Assembly: GCF_009765905.1 (NCBI RefSeq) | Contig: NZ_LMUO01000019.1 | Coordinates: 1,284,292 to 1,348,291 of the forward strand | DNA length: 64,000 bases | DNA from: Mucilaginibacter sp. L196 | GTDB taxonomy: Bacteria; Bacteroidota; Bacteroidia; Sphingobacteriales; Sphingobacteriaceae | Reading direction: 5' to 3' | In this document: positions 1 to 10,253 of the stretch, in pieces | Layout: the number at the start of each line of letters is the position of its first letter | How positions within the stretch are numbered: the first letter of the stretch is position 1 | Translations under genes and position numbers: made by a program | Notes under the pieces: model-generated | What the model saw: only the letters and a program-made list of their open reading frames with translations | Database searches by the model: none | What the model was told of the DNA's origin: nothing

Positions 1-2
1 TT

Positions 3-1536
3 CTATTTACCTTGTACCATTAAAGCTAATAAGGCTTTCAAATCTTTCACCTTTTCGGGATATTGGGCGGCAAGATTATGCTTTTCTCCAATATCATTGT
101 TCAAGTTATACAATTGAGGCTCTGTTGAATTTCCTGTTTCTATCTCTACTAAATTATTATAAGGTGCACCATTGTTCGGCGTAATATATTTCCATCCATC
201 CCTAACAATGGCAAGCGCCCCTCCCTGCTCTATATATACCGAACGCCCTTTATCAGATCTGCCCAGGAAAGCATCTATTAAGTTCTCGCTATCGGTTGCA
301 TCACCGGCTGGAATAGGTTGTTTAAGAAACACGGAGAAAGAAGCGAGCATATCCATTTGGGATACCAGAGCATCTGAAACTTGCGGTTTGATTTTCCCCG
401 GCCAACTGATAATAAACGGAATACGTGTACCACCTTCTAAAGCACTGTATTTCCCGCCTCGCATCGGGCCTGCCGGTGTGTGCCCGTTCAGTTTTGCCAC
501 AGCTTCATCCTGATAGCCATCATTCAATACCGGCCCATTATCACTGGTAAAAATAACTATCGTGTTTTTTTCCAGGCCCAGGTATTTAAGCTGCTTCATT
601 ATTTCCCCCAACTGCCCAATCCAGTTGTAAAATAACATCGCCCCGCAAACCTAAACCACTTGTGCCTTTAAAACGGGTCGCGGGCATCCGGGGCACGTGC
701 GGTTCCGTCATAGCAAAGTATAAAAAGAATGGTTTATGCTGATTCTCCTCTATAAAACCCTCCGCTTTTGCTAAAAAGGTTGACGATACTTCTTCATCCA
801 CCCATCGCGCTAATTTGCCACCACTCATATAGCCAATCCTGCCTATTCCATTTACAATAGTCCCATCATGGCCTTGCCCTGGCGATGATTTTAATTTCAG
901 CAACTCCGGATGTTCTTTTCCTGTAGGGTCATTGCCTATCTTTTTGGTATAATCTACCGCAATGGGGTCATTAGGGTCTAATGCTACTATATGGTGATTT
1001 TCTAAAAACACAGTTGGCACTCTGTCTGCTGTTGCCGGGAAGATGAAAGAATAGTCAAAGCCTACCTCATTTGGCCCCGGTTTAACTTCTCCATTCCAAT
1101 CTTTTGCCACGGCATTTCCCAAACCCAAATGCCATTTACCTACAATCCCGGTTTTATACCCGGCTTTTTTAAACATATTGGGTAAGGTGGTACTGTCAGT
1201 AGGAATAATTAAAGCTGCATCACCAGGTAAAATGCCTGTACCTTTTTTGCGCCAGGGATATTCGCCCGTCATCAGGGCATACCGGGATGGCGTACACGTT
1301 GCCGAGGTACAATGCCCGTTAGTAAAACGGATACCTGCCGCGGCTATCTTATCCACATTTGGCGTATGAATTTTAGTAGCCCCATAACAGCTTAAATCGC
1401 CGTAGCCCAAATCATCAGCATAAATGTATATAACATTTGGGCGATTGGCTTTTGATTTTGATGGGCTTTGCCCGGCCGCAGTAAATGCGGTTACAATAAA
1501 CAGCAAGGATAGTAGGTTTCTATTCATGATAAACAT
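3..1536 (-). pseudogene. S1-family arylsulfatase, broken by a +1 frameshift
   Basis: Secreted sulfatase expected to remove sulfate esters from glycans in PUL 1. The N-terminal part (586..1536, 316 codons) has a signal peptide, a metal-binding DD pair (residues 41-42) and the formylglycine signature C81-T-P-S-R, where the Cys would be oxidised by a maturase (none lies in this window). The C-terminal part (3..638) continues the same protein in another frame, with the conserved TSDNGP motif and the sulfatase tail. The frames meet in a run of five G on the coding strand (C5 at 605..609). Four G would join ...LDWAVG directly to EIMKQLKYLGL. The gene is otherwise full length (about 510 aa), so it is either a very recent pseudogene or carries a homopolymer sequencing error. 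It is the last gene of the minus-strand PUL. Confidence 0.88.
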
Positions 1537-1582
1537 TTATAGTATTAGAAATTACTTGTTATGACAATTTAAACTTATAAAC

Positions 1583-3163
1583 CTATATGATACTTTTACC
1601 ATTTATCAATATTTGTCTCGCGTCATTGTCATCAAACTTATCTATCTGTTGATTTAATTCTGCTTTTAACTGCCTGGTAAGGTTTTCATATCCTTTTTTG
1701 CCATAAATATTATTCATTTCGTGAGGATCAGCTTGCAGGTCATAAAGCTCCCAGTTATTTACCCGGGTATAAAAACGTATAAGTTTATAGCGTTTGGTTT
1801 TGATGCCAAAATGCGGTGATACAGCATGCTCTCCATTTTCATAATAGTGATAATAGATCACGTTCCGACCTTTAGCTTTGTTTTTTGCAAACAATGGCAG
1901 CATCGACTCGCCCTGCATATCTTTTGGTATAGCCACGCCGGCAGCATCTAAAACAGTAGGGGCGATATCTAAATTCAGCACAAAATCGCTTGATTTTGTT
2001 CCTGGTTTTATTCTACCCGGATAACGCATGACCATTGCCGTACGGAACGATTCTTCATAGATCCAGCGCTTATCAAACCAGCCATGTTCGCCCAGATAAA
2101 AGCCCTGATCAGACATATAGATCACAATCGTATTTTTAGTAAGGTTGTGTTTGTCCAGGTAGTCCAAAGTGCGGCCAATGTTCCGGTCTAACGAAGTTGC
2201 GGTACTTAAGTAATCGCGCATATAACGTTGATATTTCCATTCCGTTAAGGCATTCCCGGATAGATTTTTTGCCTTTAGATCTTCATATATGGGTTTGTAA
2301 TAAGCATCCATTCTTTTTCTTTGCGCAGCATTCATCCTGTTGATTGTGCTTTCCCTATCTTCCGACTCCGGATCAGGAAACATTTTTAAGTCGTATCCCA
2401 TCAGCATTGTTTTGGCAATGGTCATATCCTGGATCTTTGCTGCTTCCCGGTTAACATATTGATCATAAAAGTCGTGTGGTAAAGGGAATGTCACCTTATC
2501 AAAAAGGCCCAAATCAGTGGTGTCCGGTAGCCAGGTGCGATGTGTTGCTTTATGCCCTATCACCAGGCAAAACGGTTTGGTTTTATCGCGGTGATCTAAC
2601 CAATTTTCACTAACATCTTCAATTACATTACTGGCATAACCTTCTATTTGTTTTTTTGAACCATCCATCATCAAAAAGTCCGGGTTGTAATACTGGCCCT
2701 GTCCCGGCAGTACCTGCCAGTAATCAAAACCCTGCGGCTGGCTCTCCAGATGCCACTTGCCGATCCACGCGGTTAAATAACCCGAGGCACGCAACTGTTT
2801 TATAAATGAATCCTGTGAACCGTCAAACGTGGAATGCTCATTATCCTTAAAACCATTTTTATTACTGTATTTACCCGTTAAAATAGTAGCCCTGCTAGGG
2901 CCGCAGATAGAATTGGTAACATAGGCTTTATTAAAGATTACCCCCTCGTTGGCTATCCGGTCAATATTAGGCGTTTGCATCAGCTTGCTGCCGTAAGCAC
3001 TAATGGACTGGTAAGCATGGTCATCCGAAATAATTATTACGATATTAGGTTTTGTTTGAGCATGGCATTGGTTGACTAAGATGAAAACCAGTGTAGCAAC
3101 TGTAATCAGTTTAGATGAGTTATTCAAAGCCATCCTTGTAATTCTAAATAAATCTTTATACAT
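1583..3163 (-). CDS. S1-family sulfatase, secreted
   Basis: Sulfatase of 526 aa, a normal family length. A hydrophobic export segment (about residues 17-35, ending in CHAQ) precedes the catalytic domain, which opens with NIVIIISDDHA (metal-binding DDH at 47-49) and carries the formylglycine motif C87-G-P-S-R91. Later conserved parts include the GKWH motif and a YMSDQGFYLGEHGWFDKRW block, followed by a C-terminal subdomain of the DUF4976 type. The family cleaves sulfate esters from carbohydrates in the periplasm and resembles the GlcNAc-6-sulfatase/iduronate-sulfatase-like PUL enzymes; exact substrate is not readable. A downstream Met (residue 11) is also a possible start. It lies directly upstream of the frameshifted sulfatase and downstream of the GH20 gene, as part of PUL 1. 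Confidence 0.9.
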   Translation of the reverse strand: MYKDLFRITRMALNNSSKLITVATLVFILVNQCHAQTKPNIVIIISDDHAYQSISAYGSKLMQTPNIDRIANEGVIFNKAYVTNSICGPSRATILTGKYSNKNGFKDNEHSTFDGSQDSFIKQLRASGYLTAWIGKWHLESQPQGFDYWQVLPGQGQYYNPDFLMMDGSKKQIEGYASNVIEDVSENWLDHRDKTKPFCLVIGHKATHRTWLPDTTDLGLFDKVTFPLPHDFYDQYVNREAAKIQDMTIAKTMLMGYDLKMFPDPESEDRESTINRMNAAQRKRMDAYYKPIYEDLKAKNLSGNALTEWKYQRYMRDYLSTATSLDRNIGRTLDYLDKHNLTKNTIVIYMSDQGFYLGEHGWFDKRWIYEESFRTAMVMRYPGRIKPGTKSSDFVLNLDIAPTVLDAAGVAIPKDMQGESMLPLFAKNKAKGRNVIYYHYYENGEHAVSPHFGIKTKRYKLIRFYTRVNNWELYDLQADPHEMNNIYGKKGYENLTRQLKAELNQQIDKFDDNDARQILINGKSII

Positions 3164-3266
3164 TCTATTTATCGTTATATTAATAATTTCATTTTTCGCA
3201 ACTCAAATCAACTTGCCTTCTTCCTTAAGTAGGACAAGTTATTGATAGGTCGATGTTATGTTAAAC

Positions 3267-5096
3267 CTATTTTATATCTACACTAAATTCATTACTCACC
3301 CTATTACCTGCTGTAACTATTATATATTTTAAAGTTAGCGGGCGGCCATTGGTATATGGGGTAAGTATTGGACCTATGTATAAATTAGCCGTATTATCTG
3401 TCTTGTGGCCATCAACAGTATAATATACCTTGCTGTCTGCAACAAAAGGGATGATCATTATTGTTTTTCTCCCTGTTTGCGCGTTATCATTAATTACTAT
3501 ATCAGCTTCCAGTATCCTGTAGTTTATACCTGTTTGATCCATATTCTTAAAAAAATCCGGCAACCTGTTTTCGGTAAAACTTTTATAGTCTTTATTTTCT
3601 GGTTTTGTCCAGCCAACCTCTGCAAGAGCTGCAACACGAGGAAATAACATATATTCCAGCTTATTGTCAGTTGCCACATATTCCGTCCACATGTTTGCCT
3701 GCACACCTAAGATGTATTTTTGCTGATCGGGAGTTAAAGCGGCAGGACGAGGGTTATAATTATACACCACATTCAACGGTAAAAAATCACCCATAGCCAA
3801 GGGTTCTGTTGCTTTATCCTTAGCCTGGGCACGGTTTATATACATATAAGCACCTGGCGACATAATTACATTATGCCCTAGTTTTGCGGCATCTATGCCC
3901 CCCTGTTCACCCCGCCAGCTCATTACTGTAGCATTGGGCGACAAGCCGCCTTCCAATATTTCATCCCATCCTATCAGGTTTCTGCCGTTCTTATTTAAAA
4001 ACTTCTCTATTCTACCTATAAACCAGCTTTGCAGTTCATTTTCATCTTTTAAGTGATTGTCTTTTATTAGCTGTTGCGCAAGTGGTGAATTTTTCCATTC
4101 ATCTTTAGGAACTTCATCTCCGCCGATATGTATATATTTACTTGGGAAGATAGCCATAACCTCGGTCAGCACATCTTCTAAAAACTTAAAGGTTTGCTCG
4201 CCGGGGCTATAAATGGTATGAAGCACGCCCCAGTAACCCGGCACTTTATAAGGGCCGGTTCCATTGCCTAATTCCGGATAGGCAGCTAACACGGCCGTGC
4301 TATGGCCCGGCATCTCAATTTCCGGGATCACCACAATATTTCTTTCAGCAGCGTATTTTACCACTTCGCGTGCCTGATCCTGGGTATAAAAACCTCCGCT
4401 CCTTTGTCCATCATAAATAAATGGTTTAAACTCATTATATCCCCCAATAGTAGTTGAATCGCGCCATGCGCTGATAGAAGTTAATTTTGGATACTTTTTA
4501 ATTTCTAATCGCCACCCCTGGTCATCTGTTAAATGCCAGTGGAACCTGTTTAATTTGAGCGAAGCCATCACATCGAGAATCTTTTTGATTTCATCTACCT
4601 CAAAAAAATGCCGACCTACATCTAACATAAGTCCGCGATAGGCAAAATTAGGCGCGTCATTAATCGTTACTGCCGGAACTGATAGTTGCCTGCCATTTTT
4701 ATGAATTAATTGCAACAGGGATTGAACGCCATAAAAAACACCGCTTCGTTCTCCTGATATGTTTATGCTGTGATTGGTTACTTTTAGTTGATAGGCTTCA
4801 TCGGGCAATTTAACACGCGATGTGGTATTTAAAACAATAGCGCCATTAGTTACCGTATTATTAACCTTTAATACGAAGCCATACTTTTTATTCAGAAAAT
4901 AGTTGAACATACCAGCCACTTTTTCAGCATCGGCTCCCTTTGCTACTATATTTGTGCGTTTGCTAATAATGAACGACCCTATGCCTTTTTCCACTGAGGC
5001 TGGTTTAGGGATTATTGATACTTCATCAGCCTGTTGGGCAAATGATATGGTATTTAATAAAAGCAGGCAGAGTACGGGGATTATTTTTTTTTTCAT
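3267..5096 (-). CDS. GH20 beta-N-acetylhexosaminidase
   Basis: Exo-acting hexosaminidase that releases terminal beta-linked GlcNAc or GalNAc. The 609-aa protein has a Sec signal peptide (first 20 residues, cut near FAQQ), a GH20b N-terminal domain (about 25-150) and a GH20 TIM barrel starting at YRGLMLDVGRHF (about 153). It carries the catalytic pair D327-E328 in HIGGDEVP, where Glu is the acid/base and Asp orients the substrate acetamido group for substrate-assisted catalysis. A short C-terminal beta region resembles the chitobiase C-terminal domain. It sits between the fucosidase and the sulfatases on the same strand, which fits trimming of GlcNAc-containing glycans in the periplasm. Confidence 0.95.
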   Translation of the reverse strand: MKKKIIPVLCLLLLNTISFAQQADEVSIIPKPASVEKGIGSFIISKRTNIVAKGADAEKVAGMFNYFLNKKYGFVLKVNNTVTNGAIVLNTTSRVKLPDEAYQLKVTNHSINISGERSGVFYGVQSLLQLIHKNGRQLSVPAVTINDAPNFAYRGLMLDVGRHFFEVDEIKKILDVMASLKLNRFHWHLTDDQGWRLEIKKYPKLTSISAWRDSTTIGGYNEFKPFIYDGQRSGGFYTQDQAREVVKYAAERNIVVIPEIEMPGHSTAVLAAYPELGNGTGPYKVPGYWGVLHTIYSPGEQTFKFLEDVLTEVMAIFPSKYIHIGGDEVPKDEWKNSPLAQQLIKDNHLKDENELQSWFIGRIEKFLNKNGRNLIGWDEILEGGLSPNATVMSWRGEQGGIDAAKLGHNVIMSPGAYMYINRAQAKDKATEPLAMGDFLPLNVVYNYNPRPAALTPDQQKYILGVQANMWTEYVATDNKLEYMLFPRVAALAEVGWTKPENKDYKSFTENRLPDFFKNMDQTGINYRILEADIVINDNAQTGRKTIMIIPFVADSKVYYTVDGHKTDNTANLYIGPILTPYTNGRPLTLKYIIVTAGNRVSNEFSVDIK

Positions 5097-5166
5097 AATA
5101 ACTTTCTTTTTACGTGTCCCACTCGGGACTTTAGGGTTAAATTTCCGCCCTCGTTCAGAATATAAT

Positions 5167-5188
5167 AAGACCGGCCGAAGCCGGCCTC
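5167..5188 (-). terminator. Rho-independent terminator-like hairpin with TTCG loop
   Basis: On the minus strand, GAGGCCGGC and GCCGGTCTT pair into a 9-bp stem (two G-T wobbles) around a TTCG tetraloop, followed by an AT-rich stretch. It lies between the stop of the GH29 gene and the start of the GH20 gene, so it could end or attenuate transcription inside PUL 1. Confidence 0.6.
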
Positions 5189-5299
5189 ATTAACACTTAC
5201 ACTAAACTAACCAACCTAGTTGGCTGTTCTCTTTAAAACAAATGATGTTTGTTTGTATTTTAATTCCTTTCGCTGCTTCATGATATTTGCTTCCGAAAT

Positions 5300-6817
5300 T
5301 TATGGCTGTTTATACAACCCCATTGTTGCTATGGTAGGGTTTAACCTTGATGATTCAATTGTTAGCCTCACCTTATTTGCGGTTACCGGCGAAAACCGCA
5401 ATAACCGTTTATAACCAATGGTAGTACCTTCTGTCGCTTTCTTCCAATCATTACCATCCCAATAATCCAGCTCAAATTTTTCAACTCGCTGACCGATGGC
5501 TATATTTTCCTGTAAGAGTAATACATCAAACGTTTTTGATCCTTTTAAATTAAGTGTGATTACTGCAGATGTATCTTTATTATGGGTAGTAAACCAAGTA
5601 TTATAATCATCATCTAAAATCGATTTTAAATTCACTCCGTTATTACATTCTACAGAAGCATCTTTGAGCAGGTTTATTTTAAAAGTTTCATCCCTCAACT
5701 TTTTCCAGCCCTGCAACGCGTTTACATCACTAGCATTAAGTAAGCCTTCTTTATCGGGTGGAATATTTAAGAGCAATACACAATTCTTACCAACCGAATT
5801 GTAATAAATATCCATCAGTTTTTCAGGGGATTTTACCTTATCGTTTTCCGCTGCATGGAAGAACCATCCCGGCCTGATAGAAACATCAGCCTCTGCCGGA
5901 TACCAGATTAATCCAGTGGCAGTTTTTATTTTATCGCGGCCGCCTAAATCATCCCCCCTCATATCGCCCTTGGGCTTAAAAGTAATATCATGCTGGGATT
6001 TAGCGGTTATTGTTAACTGATCCAAATTATTTGCAGGCACAACACTCCATTCGGTTTCACGGCCATAACCGGTTTCAGTCCCCACCCAGCGTACATCCGG
6101 TCCCATTATAGCGATAACCGCCGAAGGTTGCAGCTTACGTATTACTTTATACCACCTATCAAAATCGTATACCTGCTTTTTTCCATTAGAGCCTTCGCCG
6201 TTTGCGCCATCAAACCATACTTCGTCAACACGGCCATATTGGGTAAGCAGTTCGGTAAGTTGATTTACAAAATAATCGTTGTAAGCAGTACCGCTGCCAT
6301 AAAGCGGCGAATTTCTGTCCCAGGGGGATAAGTAAATGCCAAATCCTATTTTATATTCCCTGCAAGCATCCGCTACCTCTTTAACAACATCTCCTTGCCC
6401 GTTTTTCCTGGGGCTATTTTTTACCGAGTGTTCGGTGTACTTGCTTGGCCATAAACAAAAACCATCATGATGTTTGGCTGTAATGATCACCTGTTTAAAA
6501 CCAGCCGCTTTAACCGTCCGAACCCATTGGCGGGTATCAAGTGCAGTAGGGTTAAATAATTTAGGATCTTCTTTTCCGTCTCCCCATTCTCTCCCGGTAA
6601 AAGTATTCATACCAATATGAAAAAAAGCGGTAAGCTCTAACTCCTGCCAGCGTAATTGCCGGGCGGATGGTGTTACGTTTGCTGCTGTATTGACTATGGC
6701 AGTTAAATTGGTAGCTGGTTTTATAATGGCATAATTTGTGCTTTTTGAGGTCTGTCCGTAAACTCCAAAAACTACTATTTGTAGGAATAATATAACTTGA
6801 AATAACTTTTTAAACAT
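5300..6817 (-). CDS. GH29 alpha-L-fucosidase with C-terminal discoidin-like domain
   Basis: Exo-alpha-fucosidase of 505 aa. A signal peptide (about residues 1-21, VYGQ) is followed by a GH29 catalytic barrel with the family motifs FFHIGMNTF, TAKHHDGFCLWPS (about 113-125) and VDEVWFDGANGEG, where D203 is the probable nucleophile. From about residue 370 a beta-rich region resembles an F5/8 type C (CBM32-like) domain. The acid/base residue is not conserved enough to place by eye. As a PUL 1 member beside GH20 and sulfatases it probably removes terminal fucose before the core is cut. Confidence 0.93.
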   Translation of the reverse strand: MFKKLFQVILFLQIVVFGVYGQTSKSTNYAIIKPATNLTAIVNTAANVTPSARQLRWQELELTAFFHIGMNTFTGREWGDGKEDPKLFNPTALDTRQWVRTVKAAGFKQVIITAKHHDGFCLWPSKYTEHSVKNSPRKNGQGDVVKEVADACREYKIGFGIYLSPWDRNSPLYGSGTAYNDYFVNQLTELLTQYGRVDEVWFDGANGEGSNGKKQVYDFDRWYKVIRKLQPSAVIAIMGPDVRWVGTETGYGRETEWSVVPANNLDQLTITAKSQHDITFKPKGDMRGDDLGGRDKIKTATGLIWYPAEADVSIRPGWFFHAAENDKVKSPEKLMDIYYNSVGKNCVLLLNIPPDKEGLLNASDVNALQGWKKLRDETFKINLLKDASVECNNGVNLKSILDDDYNTWFTTHNKDTSAVITLNLKGSKTFDVLLLQENIAIGQRVEKFELDYWDGNDWKKATEGTTIGYKRLLRFSPVTANKVRLTIESSRLNPTIATMGLYKQP

Positions 6818-6849
6818 GTTAATTATCTTAGTTTCTAAATCATTATTGA

Positions 6850-7713
6850 TTATTGTAACTGATACACGCGGACATAATCTACCTGCATCGTAAAAGGAAG
6901 ATTAGAATTGGTGATCGGCCCGGGCCAGCCAGCGCCCCCTGACTGGTTAAGTATTATATAAAAAGGTACATTATATGGATATTGGTGCCATCCTCCGCTA
7001 GCCACCTTGTTATAAGTATACTGAAGGACGTTGTTAACGTAAAATTGAACAGCAGTTGGGGTCCACACCAAGCCATAGGTATTATAACCAGTTGTATTAT
7101 ATGACGCTGTATGGGTAGCCGAACTTGCTCCATTAGCATTATCTACCGAGAGGTTATGGACAGTTTCGTTAATAACCGAAGAGTTGTTTATATGTTCCAT
7201 AATATCCATTTCGCCACAACCAGGCCAGCTACTTGTATCGGCTGTTGCCGGCACTGGCATCATCCAAATTGCCGGCCATGATCCCTGCCCTTGTGTAAAT
7301 TTCGCGCTCACTTCTATTTTGCCATAGGCAATGCTAAACTTTCCCAACGATTGTATCCCGCCAGAATGATAAGGGACAGGGTCACCGGCTATCGTAGCAT
7401 TATCCATTTTAAGCACCAAATTACCACCGCCATCCTGGGATGCATACGCGGGTAAAGAGGTTAAATATTCGTTCCATGCCGAAGTTTGGCGCGGACAAAA
7501 AGCCCACTTAGTTGAATCAAATGCCCCTGTGCCATTAAATTCATCTGACCAGACTAACTGGTAGGTTGAGTCTGTTGCATTTAAGCTGCTAGAGGAATTC
7601 AGCGCTGGTATTGCTGGCTCTGATTTCACGCTTGCTTTATTGCATGCTATCGACGATATACATGCAATAAAAAGGGCAATTACAATTACTCGATTAAAAA
7701 ACTGTTTTCTCAT
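6850..7713 (-). CDS. GH16 endo-glycosidase lipoprotein
   Basis: Endo-acting beta-glycoside hydrolase of 287 aa. The lipobox SSIAC (C24) marks it as a surface or periplasmic lipoprotein. A Ser/Thr-rich linker leads to a GH16 jelly-roll domain starting at YQLVWSDEFNG. The catalytic E-x-D-x-x-E motif is complete: E168 (nucleophile), D170 and E173 (acid/base) in GCGEMDIMEH. GH16 covers laminarinases, agarases, porphyranases and the endo-O-glycanases found in mucin PULs. With GH20, GH29 and sulfatases as neighbours, an endo-O-glycanase or poly-LacNAc role is an attractive inference, but laminarinase is the common default annotation. Confidence 0.93.
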   Translation of the reverse strand: MRKQFFNRVIVIALFIACISSIACNKASVKSEPAIPALNSSSSLNATDSTYQLVWSDEFNGTGAFDSTKWAFCPRQTSAWNEYLTSLPAYASQDGGGNLVLKMDNATIAGDPVPYHSGGIQSLGKFSIAYGKIEVSAKFTQGQGSWPAIWMMPVPATADTSSWPGCGEMDIMEHINNSSVINETVHNLSVDNANGASSATHTASYNTTGYNTYGLVWTPTAVQFYVNNVLQYTYNKVASGGWHQYPYNVPFYIILNQSGGAGWPGPITNSNLPFTMQVDYVRVYQLQ

Positions 7714-7801
7714 GTCGATTTATATTTAGTGAATATTAATTTGCAGTCATTTTGTCTCAGATCTAACTCACATTAATTTAAAAGTGATAAGACTTAAGTT
7801 C

Positions 7802-7844
7802 AATAACAGTTGCCTTCACCCCATTGTGAAAGGCAACTGTTTAT
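7802..7844 (-). terminator. Hairpin downstream of the susCD-DUF1735 block
   Basis: Arms AACAGTTGCCTT (7805..7816) and AAGGCAACTGTT (7830..7841), extended inward by CAC/GTG with one bulged base, form a stem of about 15 bp. It lies between the DUF1735 gene and the GH16 gene. No clear U-tract follows, so it may be an RNA-processing or attenuation hairpin that keeps transporter mRNA above enzyme mRNA. Confidence 0.5.
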
Positions 7845-7924
7845 AATATAATTTGGCTGAAGGCCTTTTGTTGAAACCGTGCTAATAGGTTTTCAATTTT
7901 TCAAGGTTAGCCCACGCCTTACCA

Positions 7925-8455
7925 CTATTTTTCATTGATATGGAAATAAACGGTTTTCATATTGCTATTTACAGCGTAACCCGGATCATTGTTGATACTT
8001 AATGGTAAAAGGTACCCCGTTTGGCTAATATCAAATAAGGAGGGATAAAACGCGATTTTAAATATAGCACTGGTTTGCCCGGCCTTAATAGTTACATTAT
8101 TATTTGCAATAGTGTAATAGGTAGTAGGCATAACCGCGTATTTAACGATATTGCTTGTATTTGCATTGTAGGCATCAAAGGCGTTTTGATCCACTCCTAT
8201 CGTTATGGTCAAATCTTTACTTGCCGGGATGCCTATATTAGCCGAAACATTCAGCGTATCTATTTTATCGGTGAGTTTAAAAGTAAGCAGTGAATTATTG
8301 AAATAATTTAAACCGCTGCTTAAGGTATTAAAAATGGTACCAGAGGGGTAAGCCAGCAATAAGGTATTGCTTCCCGCTACCGTCTCGTTCACCGTTTTTT
8401 TGCAACTATTAAGAAAAATAATTGCTCCGCATATTATCATTAATATCTTTTTCAT
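7925..8455 (-). CDS. DUF1735 domain lipoprotein (putative surface glycan-binding)
   Basis: A 176-aa lipoprotein with lipobox LNSC (C18) followed by a beta-rich domain of the DUF1735 type (BT_3987-like N-terminal fold). The segment TITIGVDQNAFDAYNAN..YAVMPTTYYTI is typical of this domain. Such proteins are commonly encoded directly after susD and are thought to be surface glycan-binding proteins, or when longer are fused to enzymes. Only the binding-type module is present here, with no catalytic domain. It follows susD by under 30 bp, in the same operon. Confidence 0.82.
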   Translation of the reverse strand: MKKILMIICGAIIFLNSCKKTVNETVAGSNTLLLAYPSGTIFNTLSSGLNYFNNSLLTFKLTDKIDTLNVSANIGIPASKDLTITIGVDQNAFDAYNANTSNIVKYAVMPTTYYTIANNNVTIKAGQTSAIFKIAFYPSLFDISQTGYLLPLSINNDPGYAVNSNMKTVYFHINEK

Positions 8456-8482
8456 TTTTTACTATTTAAGATTTAAAAAAAA

Positions 8483-10237
8483 TTACCACCCCGGATTTTG
8501 TGTTATTAGCGGGTTTATAACTGTTTGCGCCAAAGTAAGTGGTAAAAGGTAATCCCTCTTCACATTAAATTGGTAACCGGCTGCCATAGCAGTTGTCTTC
8601 GCATAGCGTTCAATATAACCCTGTGCATTAACATATATAGTATTGCCAATAGTAAAGCCCGGAACAACAGTAACAAACTGGTTTGCCATGGCACCTAATG
8701 GTTGTTTGCCTACTATCACGTCAGGCGCGGCGGCCCAGCGGTTAATATCATCAAGCCTGTAGCCTTCGCAAGCCAGCTCAACACGGCGCTCGCGCCTTAT
8801 CTCATTGATAACCGGAGAGAGTTCCGGGTAACTCCATTTAGGGTCAGTAGCAATAGCACCTATATTCAAATGCGTCATTCCAACCCTATCTCTCAGTACA
8901 TTAATTGTCATATCCGCATCCGCTTGAGTTAATAAACCCAATTCCGCACGGGCTTCAGCATAAATCAGTAAAATTTCGGCGTAACGCATATAGATAACAC
9001 CAGTGGTGCCACCGGCGCTGTTATGAGAATCCTGCAAATAATCTGAATCAAACCCTTTTTTTATCTGGTAGCCTGTTGTATTAGGAGTAGTGTTAAAAAA
9101 CTGCGGATAGGTAAACAATGCGTCTGGAACGTTACCAGGAGCATTTGATACAACAGTATCCCCCTGGAAAAAAATAGTTTGCCTTAAACGGGGATCACGG
9201 TTTTTAAAAACGTGTGCAAGCGAATCGTCGCCTTTATATAACGGGCTTACACTAGTAGGCTTACCATCAGTACACAGGTAATCATCTACTAATGCTTTTG
9301 ACAAACCGGTACTGCCACCTGCCGAGAAAAAACTTTGCCAGTAGGATACAACGTTATCCGCCAGGTTAAATGCTCCCCAGAACATTATCTCTTTACTGGT
9401 GGTATAATCTGTTTGGTTAAACAAATTAAAATAACCATTAGGCACGGGTACATTATCCAGCTTAAATACGGCTGATGTTATTACTGTATTTGCGGCAGTG
9501 GCGGCTAACTGCAAGAAATTAACACCATTTTGACCGCTAACACCAAAAGCGTCATTAGCATGGTATTTTTCCCATGTACCTTCATATAAACACACTCTTG
9601 CTTCATAACCCTCGGCGTATTCCTTATATATGCGTTGTGTTTGGGCAAGGCTTTTTGTAGGAAGATTGGTAATAGCCCTGTTCAGGTCGTTTATTATCGA
9701 ATCTACCAACACATTCCTTGGAAGCCTTGGGGAATTTAATCCTGCCTCATCATTTAAATTTAACGGGGAGGTTATGTAAGGCACCCCGCCATAGGACTGA
9801 AGGGCCTGAAAATATAGCATGGCCCTAAAAAAATATGCCTCGCCCACAAACGGTGCAATTGCACTGGGGGCTGCGCTAACCTTTGTATAATTAGCTAAAA
9901 AATAATTTACAGTACGGATATGTGTATAGTCTGGATACCCTGAGTTCCCGTTAACGGTATATTGGCCATTCAAGCGTGCATTTGCACCTGACGGAACCAT
10001 ATTATCGCTATTATTATCTATATTATAGATGCCCATAACACCATTGTTCGTCGTATAAAGAGGAAAAATGCTATAAAGTGAATTCATGTAATTCTGCAAA
10101 TCACCCGTGGTATGCCAAAAGGTGGCATCAGACAATTTGGTAGGCGGTGCCTGGTTCAATGCACTCTTTTTACAGGAAGCAATAACCAATAATATGCTTA
10201 TGATTGAATAGGTATATATGATCTGTAACTTTTTCAT
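8483..10237 (-). CDS. SusD/RagB-family glycan-binding lipoprotein (PUL 1)
   Basis: Outer-membrane lipoprotein of 584 aa that forms the lid of the SusC channel and captures glycan at the cell surface. It has lipobox VIASC (C22), the SusD N-terminal TPR-like region (LNQAPPTKLSDATFWHTTGDLQNYMNSLYS), and the typical C-terminal motifs RYAEILLIYAEA and INEIRRERRVELACEGYRLDDINRW. It starts 16 bp after the susC stop and is surely cotranscribed. The ligand cannot be read from sequence; the surrounding enzymes suggest a fucosylated, sulfated, GlcNAc-containing glycan. Confidence 0.97.
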   Translation of the reverse strand: MKKLQIIYTYSIISILLVIASCKKSALNQAPPTKLSDATFWHTTGDLQNYMNSLYSIFPLYTTNNGVMGIYNIDNNSDNMVPSGANARLNGQYTVNGNSGYPDYTHIRTVNYFLANYTKVSAAPSAIAPFVGEAYFFRAMLYFQALQSYGGVPYITSPLNLNDEAGLNSPRLPRNVLVDSIINDLNRAITNLPTKSLAQTQRIYKEYAEGYEARVCLYEGTWEKYHANDAFGVSGQNGVNFLQLAATAANTVITSAVFKLDNVPVPNGYFNLFNQTDYTTSKEIMFWGAFNLADNVVSYWQSFFSAGGSTGLSKALVDDYLCTDGKPTSVSPLYKGDDSLAHVFKNRDPRLRQTIFFQGDTVVSNAPGNVPDALFTYPQFFNTTPNTTGYQIKKGFDSDYLQDSHNSAGGTTGVIYMRYAEILLIYAEARAELGLLTQADADMTINVLRDRVGMTHLNIGAIATDPKWSYPELSPVINEIRRERRVELACEGYRLDDINRWAAAPDVIVGKQPLGAMANQFVTVVPGFTIGNTIYVNAQGYIERYAKTTAMAAGYQFNVKRDYLLPLTLAQTVINPLITQNPGW

Positions 10238-10253
10238 ATGTTATGTTTTTATA

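Noticed and set aside
3181..3266. Short inverted repeat AACTTG/CAAGTT after the GH20 gene
   Set aside because: Only 6-bp arms with a long loop and no U-tract; too weak to call a terminator.
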